This document shows positions 62,355 to 64,000 of a DNA stretch of 64,000 nt, piece by piece; position 1 is the first letter of the stretch, and each line of letters begins with the position of its first letter. The DNA is taken from positions 6,539,425 to 6,603,424 of the forward strand of contig CM012955.1 of NCBI GenBank assembly GCA_000181795.3. Reading direction: 5' to 3'. The stretch comes from Trichinella spiralis. Lineage: Eukaryota > Nematoda > Enoplea > Trichinellida > Trichinellidae. The translations under genes and the position numbers were made by a program. A model generated the notes under the pieces. That model was given only the letters and a program-made list of their open reading frames with translations. It ran no database searches and was not told the origin of the DNA.

Positions 62355-63403
62355 CTGAAATGAAAAATAAATTGTATATAAAGGAGAAACAATGCATAAA
62401 TTATACTTTTAAAATATTTAAAATATCTCTTGATAATTTTTAATTTTTTAAAAACAAATTTAATATGAATTACAAAGTTAATAAATTAAAATATTAAAAT
62501 GATATTTTTATTATTAAAATGAAGAAATATATTGAGAAATGAATTTTTTCAACTGCAATAATGATTCATTATATATATATTTTTTGGTTTAACATTTTCT
62601 GTCACAACAATATAATGTAATATAATATAATATAATATAATACATATATATACATTTATATATATATACATTCCCCTAATTTTTAAACAGAAAAAGTACA
62701 GTTAGACTTTTTCATCTTGAACCAGAAGATTTTTTTAACTTTGGATGCCTAGCAATTTGCGACTGATTATTAAAAAAATTCAACTAGTTTAAATCTGTTT
62801 GATTTTTAAAAGGCACCGATCAATAAGACTGAAAAGATAAGAAGTATTAGAGTGTAAGCGGATAGATTTAGTGATTTATGTGAATATCCCATTAACAATA
62901 AAACAAAATAAAAACCAAATTAGGTGTGCATTGCAAGTAATAGGGATGGAATAAGCGTTTCACAGTGAACACACAACGGCAAAAGTAACAACGAGCTAAA
63001 AAAATTTTTGCAACCGCAGTCATATGAATCATCAGTTTGTCAAGTCAATTAGATCAGATCGTTTAGCTGAAATAAGCATTTTCAGTTGAAGGCTTGTAAA
63101 TAATAGCATGAATATCAACATTTCTCTTCACCAAAGAAATGCAGTGGGAATACCAGCCTAATATAGTGAAAATAGGCATAAAAATATGCAAAAAATGGAA
63201 AAAGTCATATATCAATTTCTTTTAGCTCTCGTAAATGCTGCTTCGTGATGAGGATTCATTTTGTTGTATATTCTCAAAATTTATTGTGAAAAGGGATCCT
63301 AGGGTTGGGAACGTCCCAAACCCTGTTTTGTGTATTAGAGCTTCTGCTTGTTAGCTCTACTCACGGTCATTGCGCTGCGCTGTACGCCGCAATTTTCTTT
63401 TTT

Positions 63404-63484
63404 CATATCAGGACTCGAACCCCGATATAACAACTCTGCACAACCCCAGGCAAGTGATACGTTTACGCCACGTTCACTGCCCCA
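63404..63484 (-). ncRNA. tRNA-like block (copy 4)
   Basis: B box at 63411-63421; same A-box variant as copies 2 and 3. Confidence 0.52.
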
Positions 63485-64000
63485 CTGAAATGAAAAATAA
63501 ATTGTATATAAAGGAGAAACAATGCATAAATTATACTTTTAAAATATTTAAAATATCTCTTGATAATTTTTAATTTTTTAAAAACAAATTTAATATGAAT
63601 TACAAAGTTAATAAATTAAAATATTAAAATGATATTTTTATTATTAAAATGAAGAAATATATTGAGAAATGAATTTTTTCAACTGCAATAATGATTCATT
63701 ATATATATATTTTTTGGTTTAACATTTTCTGTCACAACAATATAATGTAATATAATATAATATAATATAATACATATATATACATTTATATATATATACA
63801 TTCCCCTAATTTTTAAACAGAAAAAATACAGTTAGACTTTTTCATCTTGAACCACAAGATTTTTTTTACCTTGGATGCCTACCAATTTTGCGACTGATTA
63901 TAAAAAAAATTCAACTATTTAAATCTGTTTGATTTTTAAAAGGCTCCGATCAAATAAGACTGAAAAAATAAAAAGTATTAAAGTGTACCGGATAGATTTA

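Larger units (their letters stand above)
59621..64000. repeat. Tandem array of a 1,130-bp unit (three full copies and a partial fourth)
   Basis: Copies start at 59621, 60751, 61881 and 63011, exactly 1,130 bases apart as judged by the shared word CAACCGCAGT, and the last runs off the window. Copies 2-4 are nearly identical; copy 1 differs more in its first 450 bases, as expected at an array edge. Each unit contains a hairpin, a tRNA-like block, a TATAA-rich tract and an AT-rich body. The short repeated frame in each copy is a by-product and has no recognisable protein. The array may be a satellite or a tandemly amplified tRNA-related element. Confidence 0.95.

Noticed and set aside
61110-63573. 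Identical 67-residue frames repeated in the array
   Set aside because: They cross the tRNA-like block and AT-rich body, lack a true ATG start, and resemble no protein; their repetition only reflects the tandem unit.
59621-64000. CRISPR-like array or bacterial feature
   Set aside because: Unit length, eukaryotic context and absence of short repeats with unique spacers rule it out.

Overview
The window is AT-rich, intron-bearing nuclear DNA from an invertebrate animal. Reasons: short coding exons with GT..AG borders, AATAAA signals, animal gene families (calmodulin, an E-protein bHLH factor, lingerer/UBAP2L, a globin, a CAMTA-type IQ tail) and decayed eukaryotic transposons. The globin style and a small 8-cysteine secreted protein suggest an ecdysozoan, perhaps a nematode outside the rhabditids; that placement is inference. 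Exon borders were worked out by hand from splice sites and reading phase. For every multi-exon model the coding length is divisible by three.

Layout. 1-7.9 kb: mostly AT-rich DNA with no gene I can support. 7,955-8,518 (+): a single-exon globin with an N-myristoylation signature. 14.07-16.86 kb (+): a five-exon gene, or the 3' end of a larger one, whose product resembles only the IQ-repeat tail of CAMTA transcription factors. 17.68-18.43 kb (-): a two-exon secreted cysteine-rich protein. 19.3-20.3 kb (-): a Tigger/pogo transposase fossil with one terminal repeat. 20.8-28.25 kb (-): a divergent calmodulin with four intact EF-hands and a first intron of about 6.6 kb, which carries a hAT MITE with a perfect target duplication and other relics. 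28.3-36.0 kb: mostly non-coding, with candidate 5' exons and unassigned open frames. 36.5-45.2 kb (-): a 22-exon lingerer/UBAP2L orthologue (about 1,048 aa), with a second hAT MITE in its penultimate intron. 45.3-50.1 kb: the region between the two divergent genes, ending in a GCC-rich leader. 50.1-53.7 kb (+): a ten-exon Daughterless/E-protein (478 aa). 58.3-58.8 kb (-): a Ty1/copia pol fossil. 59.6 kb to the end: a tandem array of a 1,130-bp unit, each copy holding a tRNA-like block with Pol III A/B-box motifs and a hairpin.

How the genes relate: lingerer and the E-protein are transcribed away from each other across about 5 kb. The IQ-repeat gene and the calmodulin gene are neighbours on opposite strands, a potential ligand and target pair. 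No operon-like arrangement is visible.
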